NCBI RefSeq assembly: GCF_001571065.1
Contig: NZ_BCSW01000004.1
Span: 62,001-126,000, forward strand
DNA from: Dietzia cinnamea NBRC 102147
GTDB taxonomy: Bacteria > Actinomycetota > Actinomycetes > Mycobacteriales > Mycobacteriaceae
Reading direction: 5' to 3'
DNA length: 64,000 nt
The translations under genes and the position numbers were made by a program. Numbering within the stretch: the stretch's first letter is position 1; every line of letters starts with the position of its first letter. Positions 24,472-32,739 of the stretch are shown piece by piece. A model generated the notes under the pieces. That model searched no databases and was not told the DNA's origin. It saw only the letters and a list, made by a program, of their open reading frames with translations.

Positions 24472-25353
24472 GTGGGGCGCGTGGCCGACCGACCGACCAG
24501 GGGGGACGACGACGAGTCGCCCCGTCTCCCCGAGGTGACGGTCCCGCCGTGGCTGCGGACCGGGCCCGGCCCGGACTCGTCGCTCCCGGGCGTGCCCGCG
24601 GTCGACCGGGTCGCGGGTGTGGCCGGTGGTGCGGGTGCGTCGCCGGCGGACTGCCGCGCTGACGAGCCCGCGCGTGAATCCCCGCCGACCCGGATCACAC
24701 TCGGTGCGGGTGCGGGTGCGGGTGCGGGTGCGGGTGCGGGATCGGGCCCCGGCCGGACGGCGGGCGCCGACGTCGACGACCTGTCGACCCTCCCGCTGGG
24801 CACCGCCGCGGCCGAGGTGCGTAGGCCGATCGACGAGCCGCCGCAGTCGCCTGCGGTGCTCGACCGCCGCCCGGTGCGGATCGTCCTGCTGGCCGCCGCC
24901 GGTGTGGCGGTGCTGGGCGGTTCCGCGGTGCTCGGATTCATCGTCGCCCGCGGGGCCGTCAGTCCCTCCGAGGAGGCGGTCACCGGGTGCGCGGAGGTCT
25001 CGGAGCCCGGCCGCGTGGTCGGCGCCGGCCCCGGATCGCTCGACACGCCCGCCGGCGCGGTCCTGGCGTTCGATCACGCCTACTACGCGGAGCGGTCGGC
25101 GGAGAAGGCATTCGAGGCGGTCGCGCCGTCCAGTCGGATGACCGAGGAGCGGCTGCGCGTCGAGGGCGTCGAGCGGGTCGCCGAGGGCACCACCCACTGC
25201 GTCGAGGCGCGGGAGCTGACGCCCACGCTGCTCGAGGTCGACCTCACCGAGTACCCGCCGGAGGCCGATCCGGTCCTGATCCGTCAGCGGGTGCGACTCG
25301 CGGAGAACCCCGACGGCACGTGGGGGATCGTCTCCATCACCCCTGCCGGCTGA
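24472..25353 (+). CDS. single-pass membrane protein with secreted domain
   Basis: The 293-residue protein has a disordered, proline/glycine-rich cytoplasmic part (1-140), one membrane helix (about 143-166, VRIVLLAAAGVAVLGGSAVLGFIVA) and an extracytoplasmic domain of about 125 residues with two cysteines (TGCAEVSE and TTHCVEAREL) that could form a disulfide. The fold of the last domain recalls NTF2-like or Mce-associated secreted domains (AVLAFDHAYYAERSAEKAF), which I cannot confirm. An Ala-Gly run (residues 78-89) is encoded by six perfect GGTGCG hexamers. GTG 24472 or GTG 24481 are possible starts. It converges with the LCP gene, 11 bases apart. Confidence 0.6.
   Translation: MGRVADRPTRGDDDESPRLPEVTVPPWLRTGPGPDSSLPGVPAVDRVAGVAGGAGASPADCRADEPARESPPTRITLGAGAGAGAGAGAGSGPGRTAGADVDDLSTLPLGTAAAEVRRPIDEPPQSPAVLDRRPVRIVLLAAAGVAVLGGSAVLGFIVARGAVSPSEEAVTGCAEVSEPGRVVGAGPGSLDTPAGAVLAFDHAYYAERSAEKAFEAVAPSSRMTEERLRVEGVERVAEGTTHCVEARELTPTLLEVDLTEYPPEADPVLIRQRVRLAENPDGTWGIVSITPAG
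24703..24738 (+). repeat. (GGTGCG)6 hexamer tract inside a CDS
   Basis: Six exact GGTGCG copies encode Gly-Ala pairs. Copy-number change would alter length without a frameshift. Confidence 0.9.
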
Positions 25354-25364
25354 GCGCGCGCCGA

Positions 25365-26900
25365 TCAGGGCCCGGCGTCGATGTACTCCGGGCCGGGGGT
25401 CCGCCCGGCGGCGACCGCGTCGAAGAACCCGGTGGTGGTGGGCCCCCACGTCAGATACGAGCCCACCGATCCCGACGCCATCCCGTCGTGGGGGGCGGTC
25501 ACGGTCAGCGGGTCGTCGCTGAGGCGCCACATGACACGCGCGAGGGTCCAGATGTGGTCGCCGGTGTCGACGGTGACGGCCTCGGCCCCGGAGTTCAGCA
25601 GCGGTACCGCGGTGAACGGGTTGAGCAGGTTCCCGGGGGACAGGGTCTTGCGCATGAGCGCGCCGAGGAACTGCCGCTGGTTACGCACCCGCTGGAGGTC
25701 CTGCTCGGCGAACCCGTAGCGGGTGCGGACGAATCCCAGGGCCTGCGGTCCGGCGAGCGTCTGGCATCCGGCGGCCAGATCGAGGCCGGCGAGCGGGTCG
25801 ACGATGGGCTCCTCGATGCAGATGTCCACTCCGCCCACGGCGTCGACGATCCCGGCGAAGCCGCCGAATCCGATCTCCGCGTAGTGGTCGATCCGCACGC
25901 CCGTCTGCTGCTCGAGCGTCTGGGTGAGCAGCGGCGGTCCACCGAACGTGTAGGCCGCGTTGAGCTTGTTCTCGCCGTAACCGGGGATGGTCACGAGCAG
26001 GTCGCGGGGCAGCGAGATGAGCATCGTGCGGTCGCCGCCGCGCGGGGTGTAGACGAGCATCATCGTGTCGGTCCGCTTGCCGCCGGCGTCGGACTCGGAC
26101 CCGGTCGACAGCTGCGCCTGCTGCTCGGGGGTGAGCCCCTCGCGGGAGTCGGTGCCCACGAGCAGGGTCACGGTGCCGGGCGTGTTGCCGCCCCGCCCCG
26201 GGTAGTCGGTGAGCGCGTCAATCCGTTGCAGCTTCGAGTCCGCCCACAGGGCCGTGACCACACCCAACGTGAGCACGAGGACCAGCACGAGGCCGACAAT
26301 GCGCAGCGGCCCGATCCGCCGCCACAGGGGAGCCCGGCCCGGGCGCCGGCGGGGTCGGGCGGCCGAGGCCGCCCGCGCGGAACGACGATCAGGCCGCCCG
26401 CCGCGACGGTCGGTCGCCTGTCGATAGGGGTCGCGCCCGCCGGCGCGCGCCCGAGAAGACCGTCGCGGATCGCGCGGATCGCGCGGATCGCGGGGATCGC
26501 GTGGGTCGCGTGGGTCGCGGGGATCGCGTGGGTCGCGGGGATCGCGCGGGTCCTCCCGCAGGTAGCGGGCCCGTTCCTCGGGCGTCAGCGGTTGGGGCTC
26601 CTGCCGCGGCTGGTAGCCGGTGCGACCGAGCGGATGCTCACGGCCGGCGTCGGCGGCCCTCGCGCCCGGGTCCCGCCGCGCCGCGGCATCGCGGGACGCC
26701 GCCGGATCACGCCGGGCGGACTGGTCACGACGGGCCGCCGTATCGCGCCGGGCGCCGGGATCGCGACCGGCCGAACCCGGGCGGGCCGCCGGATCGCGCG
26801 GCGCACCGGGGTCGGCGTAGCCGCGTCGCTCGCGGGCGCGTCGCCGGAGCTCGGCGGCCTCCTCGGGGGTGAGGTGCCGGCGCCTGGGGTCGTCGGTCAT
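25365..26900 (-). CDS. LCP-family (LytR-CpsA-Psr) cell-wall ligase
   Basis: The 511-residue protein has a long charged cytoplasmic region (1-190) with nine perfect Asp-Pro-Arg repeats (117-143), one membrane helix (197-215) and an extracytoplasmic LCP domain (about 240-410). LCP hallmarks are RTDTMMLVYTPRGGDRTML, SLPRDLLVTIPG, KLNAAYTFGGP and a basic pair in FVRTRYGFAEQDLQRVRNQR. In mycolic-acid bacteria LCP proteins join arabinogalactan to peptidoglycan, which fits the neighbourhood. It has no C-terminal LytR_C domain. The ATG at 26900 has only a weak ribosome site. It precedes, on the same strand, no other gene before its end at the converging 24472 gene. Confidence 0.9.
   Translation of the reverse strand: MTDDPRRRHLTPEEAAELRRRARERRGYADPGAPRDPAARPGSAGRDPGARRDTAARRDQSARRDPAASRDAAARRDPGARAADAGREHPLGRTGYQPRQEPQPLTPEERARYLREDPRDPRDPRDPRDPRDPRDPRDPRDPRDPRRSSRARAGGRDPYRQATDRRGGRPDRRSARAASAARPRRRPGRAPLWRRIGPLRIVGLVLVLVLTLGVVTALWADSKLQRIDALTDYPGRGGNTPGTVTLLVGTDSREGLTPEQQAQLSTGSESDAGGKRTDTMMLVYTPRGGDRTMLISLPRDLLVTIPGYGENKLNAAYTFGGPPLLTQTLEQQTGVRIDHYAEIGFGGFAGIVDAVGGVDICIEEPIVDPLAGLDLAAGCQTLAGPQALGFVRTRYGFAEQDLQRVRNQRQFLGALMRKTLSPGNLLNPFTAVPLLNSGAEAVTVDTGDHIWTLARVMWRLSDDPLTVTAPHDGMASGSVGSYLTWGPTTTGFFDAVAAGRTPGPEYIDAGP
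26472..26552 (-). repeat. 9-bp tandem tract encoding (DPR)9
   Basis: Nine in-frame 9-bp units of the form GAYCCRCGN (minus strand) encode Asp-Pro-Arg. Units differ mostly at third positions, so length change would stay in frame. Confidence 0.85.
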
Positions 26901-26964
26901 GGGATCGGACTCTACTTGCCCGCCGGCGAGGTCGGCTGGTCCCGTCGCGCCGGCGGGACCAGTG

Positions 26965-27816
26965 TCACAACCACGACACGTGCGGCGCCAGCAGCGCGTA
27001 GCCGAGGAACGCGATCACGTCCAGCAGCGTGTGCGCCAGCACCAACGGCCACAGCCGGCGGGTCCGCATCCACCACAGCGCGAACACCACGCCCATCGCG
27101 AGATTGCCCAGCCCGCCGCCGAAACCCTGGTAGAGGTGGTACGACCCGCGCAGCAGGGCGCTGGCGGCCAGCGCCAGCCACGGCGGCACGCCGAGCTGCC
27201 GCAGCCGCACGAGCAGGTAGCCCACGACGAGGATCTCCTCGGCTGCGCCGTTGCCCGCCGCGGACAGCACCAGCACGACCGGCCGCCACCACGTCTCGCC
27301 CAATCCGGACGCCGCGACCTGCAGATTGTACCCGGCGGCGACGGCCCCCAGGTACAGCGCCAGGCCGGGCACGCCGATCACCGCGGTCAGGGCGAGCGCC
27401 CACGCCACCTGCCGCCCGGGCCTGTCGCGCACGAGACCGAGCGCCCGCGCGCGGATCCCGGAGTGCGCGAGCAGCACCAGCGGCAGCAGGGCCCACGCGA
27501 GCAACCGCAGCACGCCGAGCGCCTGGTAGGCCAGGTCGAGCCACGGATGTTCCGAGCGGGAGACGTTGAGTGCGGCGGTCTGGTCGGCGAGGTCGGCCGG
27601 CGCGAGCAGTGCGGAGACCAGGTCGAGGACGGCGTAGGCGCCGGACAGGCCGAAGGTGACGGCCAGGACGATGACGAGCTCGGCCACCAGCAGCCGGCGG
27701 ACGCGCGGGTCGGTGACCGGGTCGAACCGGGAGGCGTACCGGGCGACCGCGGCGCGGGGGGAGAGTGCGCGACGGACCCGTCCGGCGTCGGACGCGGAGT
27801 GCGAGGACCCGCTCAC
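26965..27816 (-). CDS. CPBP-family intramembrane protease-like protein
   Basis: The 283-residue protein has about eight hydrophobic segments. CPBP (Abi) motifs are present in order: AAEEILVVGYLL (motif 1, two Glu), GSYHLYQGFGG (motif 2, His) and LAHTLLDVIAF (motif 3, His...Asp). Motif 1 lacks the usual Arg after the glutamates (EExxxR reads EEILVV). Family members are glutamic proteases that cut prenylated or membrane substrates. GTG start overlaps the upstream TGA by four bases, so it is coupled to the 27813 gene. A role in self-immunity or envelope stress is only family inference. Confidence 0.82.
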   Translation of the reverse strand: MSGSSHSASDAGRVRRALSPRAAVARYASRFDPVTDPRVRRLLVAELVIVLAVTFGLSGAYAVLDLVSALLAPADLADQTAALNVSRSEHPWLDLAYQALGVLRLLAWALLPLVLLAHSGIRARALGLVRDRPGRQVAWALALTAVIGVPGLALYLGAVAAGYNLQVAASGLGETWWRPVVLVLSAAGNGAAEEILVVGYLLVRLRQLGVPPWLALAASALLRGSYHLYQGFGGGLGNLAMGVVFALWWMRTRRLWPLVLAHTLLDVIAFLGYALLAPHVSWL

Positions 27817-28505
27817 TCGGCGAGCCGGACGCTGTCGACGATCCCGTCCATCCACTTGACGCCGGGGGCGGACTGTTGCGCGGTCGTCACGTACGCCACC
27901 CACCACCGCCGCCCCTCCGAGCCGAACACGGCGGTGTAGACGAGCCCGCCGGAGTCGAGGTCGGCGAACTCGTCGGGCACCACCACGTAGGAGACGGCGG
28001 CGCCCGTGCCGGCCTCGTTGTCCACGCGTGTGACCCGCCGCTCGTCGCGGATGCCGGACACGCCCAGGATGTAGAGCTGGATGGTCTCGGCGAGCGCGGT
28101 CGCCGCCCCCTGGTCGTCGGCGATCGCGGCGGCGGCGATACCGGGTTCGAGGGCGCCCGCGAGGATGCGGGTCTCCAGCGCGTGCCCCGTCCCGACGGGC
28201 ACGATCTGCAGCGATCCGAGCTCCGCGTCGCTCACCACGCGCCATCCCACGGGCACGGCGAGCTCCAGCCCCGAGTCCACGTCGAGGTGGTGCTCCCCGT
28301 GCAGCGTCGAGTCCCTCGGCAGCACCGAGGCGGGATTGGTGGCCACCGCGACGATCAGCAGAAACGCCAGGAGTCCGAGCGCGACATGCACGGTCCGCGG
28401 GCCGCGTTTCTCCTCCGGGGTGAGGTGGGAGGCGTCCGGCGCGTCATCCGGGGCGGGGGAGTAGTCGGCCGCGTATTCGGGCACGGGGGCGTCGTCGGTA
28501 CCCAT
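27813..28505 (-). CDS. membrane-anchored protein of unknown function
   Basis: The 230-residue protein has an acidic proline-rich cytoplasmic tail (1-37), one membrane helix (about 40-57, VHVALGLLAFLLIVAVA) and an extracytoplasmic domain of about 170 residues. That domain is mixed beta/alpha (LELAVPVGWRVVSDAELGSL; GAAVSYVVVPDEFADLDSG; WWVAYVTTAQQ) without cysteines. This looks like a DUF-type ligand-binding domain, similar in outline to PsbP/LpqN-like folds (AVPVGW), but I cannot name it. It is coupled by a GTGA overlap to the CPBP protease gene, which may point to a joint job at the membrane. Confidence 0.65.
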   Translation of the reverse strand: MGTDDAPVPEYAADYSPAPDDAPDASHLTPEEKRGPRTVHVALGLLAFLLIVAVATNPASVLPRDSTLHGEHHLDVDSGLELAVPVGWRVVSDAELGSLQIVPVGTGHALETRILAGALEPGIAAAAIADDQGAATALAETIQLYILGVSGIRDERRVTRVDNEAGTGAAVSYVVVPDEFADLDSGGLVYTAVFGSEGRRWWVAYVTTAQQSAPGVKWMDGIVDSVRLAE

Positions 28506-28547
28506 CGGTCGTCAGCGTAGCAACGGGCGGGGTGTACACCTGAGTGC

Positions 28548-29093
28548 ATGACGGTGTCGCTCGAACTGCTGAGTCGGGGTCCCTCGCGGCCCGACCTCCT
28601 GGAGGACCTCGTGGCCGACGAGGCCACCCTGGCGGGCACGCTCGCCCGCTGGTCGGCCCCCGCCCCGGTCGTGGTCGCGCCCGCCGCCGACCTCGGCCTC
28701 CCGCCGTTGGAGGAGGTGTCCGCGGTGCTCGCCGCAGACACCCCCGCGATCGTCGACGTCGCGCGCGGCCTGACCGGTCCCGGTCCCGCCGCCGACCACC
28801 TCGCGGACCTGCTCGCCGTGGCCGCGCACTCCGGGGTCGGCTTCGGCTCGGGCCTCGTGCCCCGGTGCGCCGACGCGGACCAGGTGTGGGCGCTGCTCGC
28901 GGGCGCCGTGGCCGCGATGACCGGGGCGGACGTGCGCGCCGCGATCGCCGCGCCGGACCCGGCCCGCATCCTGGGCCTGTCGCGATCGGCCCGGGAGGCC
29001 ATCCGTGATGTCGTGACGTGCACCCTCGTGCCCGACGGGCGGGTCGACGCCGTGTCCGCGGACCTCGCGTCCGCCGATCCCGACCGTCGCTGA
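28548..29093 (+). CDS. hypothetical protein upstream of pheA
   Basis: The 181-residue soluble alpha/beta protein has no recognised family. It has Ala/Leu-rich helices and strand-like segments (PAPVVVAPAADLGLP; DTPAIVDVARG). The segment IAAPDPARILGLSRSAREAI resembles the C-terminal end of DHPS-like barrels, but too little remains to claim it. It has no signal or membrane segment. The ATG has no obvious ribosome site. It precedes pheA by 14 bases, although pheA has its own -10 box inside this gene's end. Confidence 0.55.
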   Translation: MTVSLELLSRGPSRPDLLEDLVADEATLAGTLARWSAPAPVVVAPAADLGLPPLEEVSAVLAADTPAIVDVARGLTGPGPAADHLADLLAVAAHSGVGFGSGLVPRCADADQVWALLAGAVAAMTGADVRAAIAAPDPARILGLSRSAREAIRDVVTCTLVPDGRVDAVSADLASADPDRR

Positions 29094-29094
29094 C

Positions 29095-29100
29095 TAGTCT
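29095..29100 (+). promoter_or_regulatory. -10 box TAGTCT, leaderless start of pheA
   Basis: TAGTCT follows the previous stop and ends seven bases before the pheA GTG. Confidence 0.5.
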
Positions 29101-29107
29101 CGTCGTC

Positions 29108-30040
29108 GTGGTCACCGTCGCCTACCTCGGCCCGCCCGGCACCTTCACCGACGCCGCCCTGCACCGGCTCCGCGCGGACGCGCGGACCTCCGACTTGCTC
29201 GCCGACGCCGAGGCCGTCCCGGCCCCCACCCCCGACGAGGCGCTGGCCATGGTCCGTTCGGGCGCCGCCGACTACGCGTGCGTCCCGTTCGAGAACTCCG
29301 TCGACGGCACCGTCAACCCCACCGGCGACGCGCTCGCCGTGGGGGAGCGGCTCCAGATCTTCGCCGAGACCGAACTCGACGTGGCGTTCTCCATCCTCGT
29401 GCGGCCCGGTACCGCCGCCGCCGACGTGCGCGTGCTGCGGACCCACCCTGTCGCCGCCGCCCAGGTCCGTCGGTGGGTGGGCGTCCACCTGCCGCAGGCG
29501 CACATCGAGACCACGTCCTCCACCGCCGCCGGCGCCGAGGAGGTCGCCGCGGGCACCGCCGACGCCACCGCGGCGCCCGCCCGCGCCGGCGAGATCAACG
29601 GGCTGGTCCCTCTGGCCGAGCGCGTCGCCGACGTCGGCGGCGCCCGCACCCGCTTCGTCCTGGCCGGCCGGCCGGCCCCGCCGCCGCCGCGCACGGGCAG
29701 CGACCGCACCAGCGTCGTGTTCGGCCTGCCGCACCAGCCCAACGCGCTCGTCCAGGCGCTGACCGAGCTGTCGATCCGCGACATCGACCTCACCCGCATC
29801 GGTTCCCGACCCACCCGCGTCGAGCGGTTCACCTACCTGTTCCACGTGGACCTCGTCGGTCACATCGACGACCCCGCGGTGTCCGAGGCGCTCGTCGCGC
29901 TGCGCCACCGCACCTCCGACCTGCGCTTCCTCGGGTCGTGGCCCGTCGCCGACGGCGGCGAGGCCGGCGCGCCGCCGCCCGACCGCGCCGAGGCGCTGCG
30001 CTGGATCGACGGACTGCGTCGAGGGGAGGGCGCGGGGTGA
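29108..30040 (+). CDS. pheA: prephenate dehydratase
   Basis: The 310-residue enzyme turns prephenate into phenylpyruvate in phenylalanine synthesis. The catalytic domain (1-190) shows YLGPPGTFTDAAL, VPFENSVDGTV and the active TRF motif in GARTRFVLAG. A C-terminal ACT domain (about 205-285) has PNALVQALTEL and IGSRPTR, the usual phenylalanine-binding GALV and ESRP motifs in slightly changed form, so feedback inhibition by Phe is likely. GTG 29108 was chosen from the family N-terminus and the leaderless -10 box. It overlaps the next gene by four bases. Confidence 0.93.
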   Translation: MVTVAYLGPPGTFTDAALHRLRADARTSDLLADAEAVPAPTPDEALAMVRSGAADYACVPFENSVDGTVNPTGDALAVGERLQIFAETELDVAFSILVRPGTAAADVRVLRTHPVAAAQVRRWVGVHLPQAHIETTSSTAAGAEEVAAGTADATAAPARAGEINGLVPLAERVADVGGARTRFVLAGRPAPPPPRTGSDRTSVVFGLPHQPNALVQALTELSIRDIDLTRIGSRPTRVERFTYLFHVDLVGHIDDPAVSEALVALRHRTSDLRFLGSWPVADGGEAGAPPPDRAEALRWIDGLRRGEGAG

Positions 30041-30669
30041 GCGCCCGACTCCACCTCGTCCGCCACGGGCAGACCCCTTCCAACGTCGCCGGCGCCCTCG
30101 ACACCGCGTTGCCCGGCGCCCCACTGACCGACCTCGGCCGCGAGCAGGCGCGGCTGGTGGGTGAGGAGCTCGCCGGGTCGGGCATCCGCCCCTCGGTCAT
30201 CCTGAGCTCGGAGGCCGCCCGCGCCCGCGAGACCGCCGGCCTCATCGCCGGGGAGATGGGCCTGCCCACCCAGGCCGTGCCCGGTGTCCATGAGGTGCAG
30301 GCCGGCGAGTACGAGATGCAGACCGGGCCCGACGCGCTGCTGGCCTACAACCGGGTGGTCCGCGACTGGCTCGAGAACGGCGAGCTGGACTCCCGGCTCC
30401 CCGGCGGCGAGAGCGCGCTCGACGTGCGGCGGCGCGCCATGCCGCTCATCGCCGAGCTACGCGAGTCCTACCTCGACAACGCCGTCGACGTGGTGCTCGT
30501 CGTCCACGGCACGCTCATGCGGATGATCGCCGTGTTCGCCGGGGCCGTGCCCTCGCAGTGGGCGCTCGACAACCGGATCCCCAACTGCGGCGTCATCGAG
30601 CTGGCCCCGGACGGCGGCGGCTGGGCGTGCGAGCGGTGGGGCGACCACCTGGGGCGGCCCGGGTACTGA
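30037..30669 (+). CDS. histidine phosphatase (phosphoglycerate mutase-like)
   Basis: This 210-residue member of the histidine phosphatase superfamily has the phosphorylated His in LVRHGQT, the acid LSSEAARARETA region (Arg, Glu) and the second His in VLVVHGTLMR. It is likely a phosphatase rather than a true glycolytic mutase because the mutase-specific inserts are missing. Same order pheA-phosphatase as Rv3838c-Rv3837c. GTG overlaps the pheA stop (GTGA), so they are translationally coupled. The substrate is unknown. Confidence 0.85.
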   Translation: MSARLHLVRHGQTPSNVAGALDTALPGAPLTDLGREQARLVGEELAGSGIRPSVILSSEAARARETAGLIAGEMGLPTQAVPGVHEVQAGEYEMQTGPDALLAYNRVVRDWLENGELDSRLPGGESALDVRRRAMPLIAELRESYLDNAVDVVLVVHGTLMRMIAVFAGAVPSQWALDNRIPNCGVIELAPDGGGWACERWGDHLGRPGY

Positions 30670-30712
30670 CGGCTGCGGAGTGGCTCCCGCGGCCGCGCGT
30701 CGGCTGCTCCGC

Positions 30713-31063
30713 TCAGCCCCAGCCGAGGGCGTGCAGGGTCTCCTCGCCGATCCCGAAGTGGTGGGCGATCTCGTGGATCACCGTCACCGCCACCTCGTGG
30801 ACCAACTCCTCCTCGGTCGAGCAGAAGTCACACAGCGCGCCCCGGTAGATCGTGATGGTGTCGGGCAGGAACCCGGAGTAGGTGGTGTCCCGCTCGGTCA
30901 GTGCGACGCCCTCGTAGAGACCCAACAGGCCGGGCTCGTCCGGATTCCGGTCGGCGATGAGCACCACCACGTTGTCCATGGCCTCGAACAGCGCGTCCGG
31001 TACCGAGTCCAGCGCGTCGTCGACCAGCTCCTCGAACCGCGCCTCGTCGACCCGGATGGTCAC
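30713..31063 (-). CDS. metallopeptidase-family zincin
   Basis: The 116-residue protein has the zinc motif HEIAHHFGI (HExxH plus a downstream His) near the C-terminus and an acidic N-terminal half (RFEELVDDALDSVPDALFEAMDN split over two helices). The YRGALCDFCSTEEELVHEV stretch is typical of the short DUF1025/zincin-like family, for which activity is presumed but little studied. GTG overlaps the stop of the septum-formation gene by four bases. The same pair appears as Rv3835-Rv3836 in M. tuberculosis, from memory, so a link to cell-wall or division work is reasonable. Confidence 0.85.
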   Translation of the reverse strand: MTIRVDEARFEELVDDALDSVPDALFEAMDNVVVLIADRNPDEPGLLGLYEGVALTERDTTYSGFLPDTITIYRGALCDFCSTEEELVHEVAVTVIHEIAHHFGIGEETLHALGWG

Positions 31064-32181
31064 GGCGCCCCGCCGCCGGGCACCGGGACGGCGACCGTGC
31101 CCTGGCCGGTGTCGGTCGTGGCGCCGGTGTCGCCACCGGGCTGCTGGCCGGGCGGCGGGATCTCTGTGGTGGTGGGCGCGACCGGGGTGTTCCCGTCGAT
31201 GAGCACACCCTGCCGCGCGGAGCCGCGCAGCACCGCGAACGGCCCGGGCTCGGCGGCCCTCATCAGTCCGCAGTTGACGGTGCGACTGCCCGTGCGCCAC
31301 GAGATCTCGGAGATGGGATTGACCAGCGTCGAGATGAGCGTCGTGCGGCGCAGCGTCTCGGGGTCGCCGAGATAGGCGATGCCGGCCTCTCGGCAGGCGT
31401 CGGCGGTGAGCTCGGACTGCTGCCGCGGATCCGGCGGGACCGGCCCCTCGGGGAAGGTCCCCGTCACGTCGACGTCGGCGACGATCTCGATCGAGTGGTC
31501 GTCCGAGCACGGCACCGGTGCGCCGGGCAGGCCCTCGGCGGTGAATCCCAGGCACGTCCCCGGCTCCCAGCGGCGGTGCTGGTCCGCCTCGGCGAACGTG
31601 CCCGTGGACAGGGCGGACCGGCCGTCGAGCTCGGCGGCCGCGATCCCGCACAGGACACTGCGGTCGCCCTTGGCCCAGCCCTCCTCGGACGGCGGCACCA
31701 CCAGTCCGGTGAAGCGGCCCTGCGGATCGACCTCGCGGCCGCCCGCGTACCGGGAGATCAGCGGCAGGCACCGGTCCGTGCCCACCGGGGCCAGGTCGTC
31801 GCTGTCCGGGAGCGGGGTCCCCTCGCCGAACCCGGGGACCTCGGACAGGTCGATCCGCCCCGCCACCTCGAACCGGTGGGGCTCGGCGCAGTCGACCGTG
31901 TCGAAGGAGGCCACGCGGTCCGCGGCGTCGATGGACCAGGTCAGGCAGGTGCCCGGGGCGGCGTTGGCGTACGCCGGACCCGACAGGGTCCGCGGGTCGA
32001 CCTGCGGGACGACCGCCGCGATCCGCCCGGCGCTCGACGAGTTCGGGTCGTTGATCGCCGAGGCCATGAGCGCGCCGGTGACCGCCCCGCCGGACAGGAT
32101 CGCGAGGAGGGAGGCCATGACCGCGCCCCGCGTGCGGAGCAGGGTCCGACCACGGCGTGACGATCGGGTGGTAGTGGTCAT
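31060..32181 (-). CDS. septum formation-family membrane protein
   Basis: The 373-residue protein has a short basic tail, one membrane helix (about residues 20-42, AVMASLLAILSGGAVTGALM) and a secreted region with two septum-formation-type domains. Each has paired cysteines and a CAEPH or CSDDH motif (TVDCAEPHRFEVAG; PVPCSDDHSIEIVA). A low-complexity Pro/Thr/Gly C-terminus follows. The family is named from corynebacterial and mycobacterial proteins; its exact role in division is unclear. GGAAGGCG precedes the ATG. It is the first gene of the pair with the zincin. Confidence 0.82.
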   Translation of the reverse strand: MTTTTRSSRRGRTLLRTRGAVMASLLAILSGGAVTGALMASAINDPNSSSAGRIAAVVPQVDPRTLSGPAYANAAPGTCLTWSIDAADRVASFDTVDCAEPHRFEVAGRIDLSEVPGFGEGTPLPDSDDLAPVGTDRCLPLISRYAGGREVDPQGRFTGLVVPPSEEGWAKGDRSVLCGIAAAELDGRSALSTGTFAEADQHRRWEPGTCLGFTAEGLPGAPVPCSDDHSIEIVADVDVTGTFPEGPVPPDPRQQSELTADACREAGIAYLGDPETLRRTTLISTLVNPISEISWRTGSRTVNCGLMRAAEPGPFAVLRGSARQGVLIDGNTPVAPTTTEIPPPGQQPGGDTGATTDTGQGTVAVPVPGGGAP

Positions 32182-32215
32182 CGCCTTCCATGATGCCGCA
32201 ACCGCGCCGTCCCGA

Positions 32216-32221
32216 TAGGAT
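32216..32221 (+). promoter_or_regulatory. -10 box TAGGAT, leaderless start of the ankyrin gene
   Basis: TAGGAT ends seven bases before the ATG at 32229. Confidence 0.55.
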
Positions 32222-32228
32222 TCGGAGC

Positions 32229-32672
32229 ATGAGCGGACAGAACCACGACGAGCGACCCGGCGCGGACGGTGACGTGCGCTCGCCACGGGAGGGTGTGGAC
32301 CCGGAGGTCCTCGAGTTCGCCCAGATGCTGTTCCAGCTGGCCCGGGACGGCGAGACGGAACGGCTCGCGGCGTATGTCGACGCCGGCGTGAGCCCTGACC
32401 TGACCAACGAGCGGGGCGACGCCCTGCTCATGCTCGCCGCCTACAACGGCCACCCGGACACCGTCCGCGCACTGCTCGAGCGGGGTGCCGAGGTCGACCG
32501 CGCCAACGACCGGGGTCAGACCCCGCTGGCCGGCGCGGTCTTCAAGGGGTACGGCGAGGTCGTCCGCGTGCTCTACGAAGCCGGGGCCGACCCGTACGGC
32601 GGCACGCCCACGGCCGTCGACACCGCGCGCATGTTCGAGAAGGACGCCTTCCTGGAACTGTTCGGCGTCTGA
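32229..32672 (+). CDS. ankyrin-repeat protein
   Basis: The 147-residue protein has an acidic N-terminal part (1-30), a helix pair ([17 protein letters not shown]), and two clear ankyrin repeats ([38 protein letters not shown], each with RALLERGA or RVLYEAGA). A third partial repeat follows. Such short ankyrin proteins bind other proteins; the partner is unknown. It diverges from the septum-formation gene and is followed by serS, which has its own promoter. Confidence 0.88.
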   Translation: MSGQNHDERPGADGDVRSPREGVDPEVLEFAQMLFQLARDGETERLAAYVDAGVSPDLTNERGDALLMLAAYNGHPDTVRALLERGAEVDRANDRGQTPLAGAVFKGYGEVVRVLYEAGADPYGGTPTAVDTARMFEKDAFLELFGV

Positions 32673-32726
32673 GGGGGCCGCGGCGCCCGGCCGCGACTGG
32701 CCGCTGGGAGGATTCGCGCGGGCCGC

Positions 32727-32732
32727 TAGGCT
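32727..32732 (+). promoter_or_regulatory. -10 box TAGGCT, leaderless start of serS
   Basis: TAGGCT ends seven bases before the serS GTG at 32740; no ribosome site is seen. Confidence 0.55.
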
Positions 32733-32739
32733 GAGATGC

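Noticed and set aside
24703-24738. Phase-variable hexamer tract
   Set aside because: Six-base units cannot shift the frame, so on/off switching is not expected; only length could vary.
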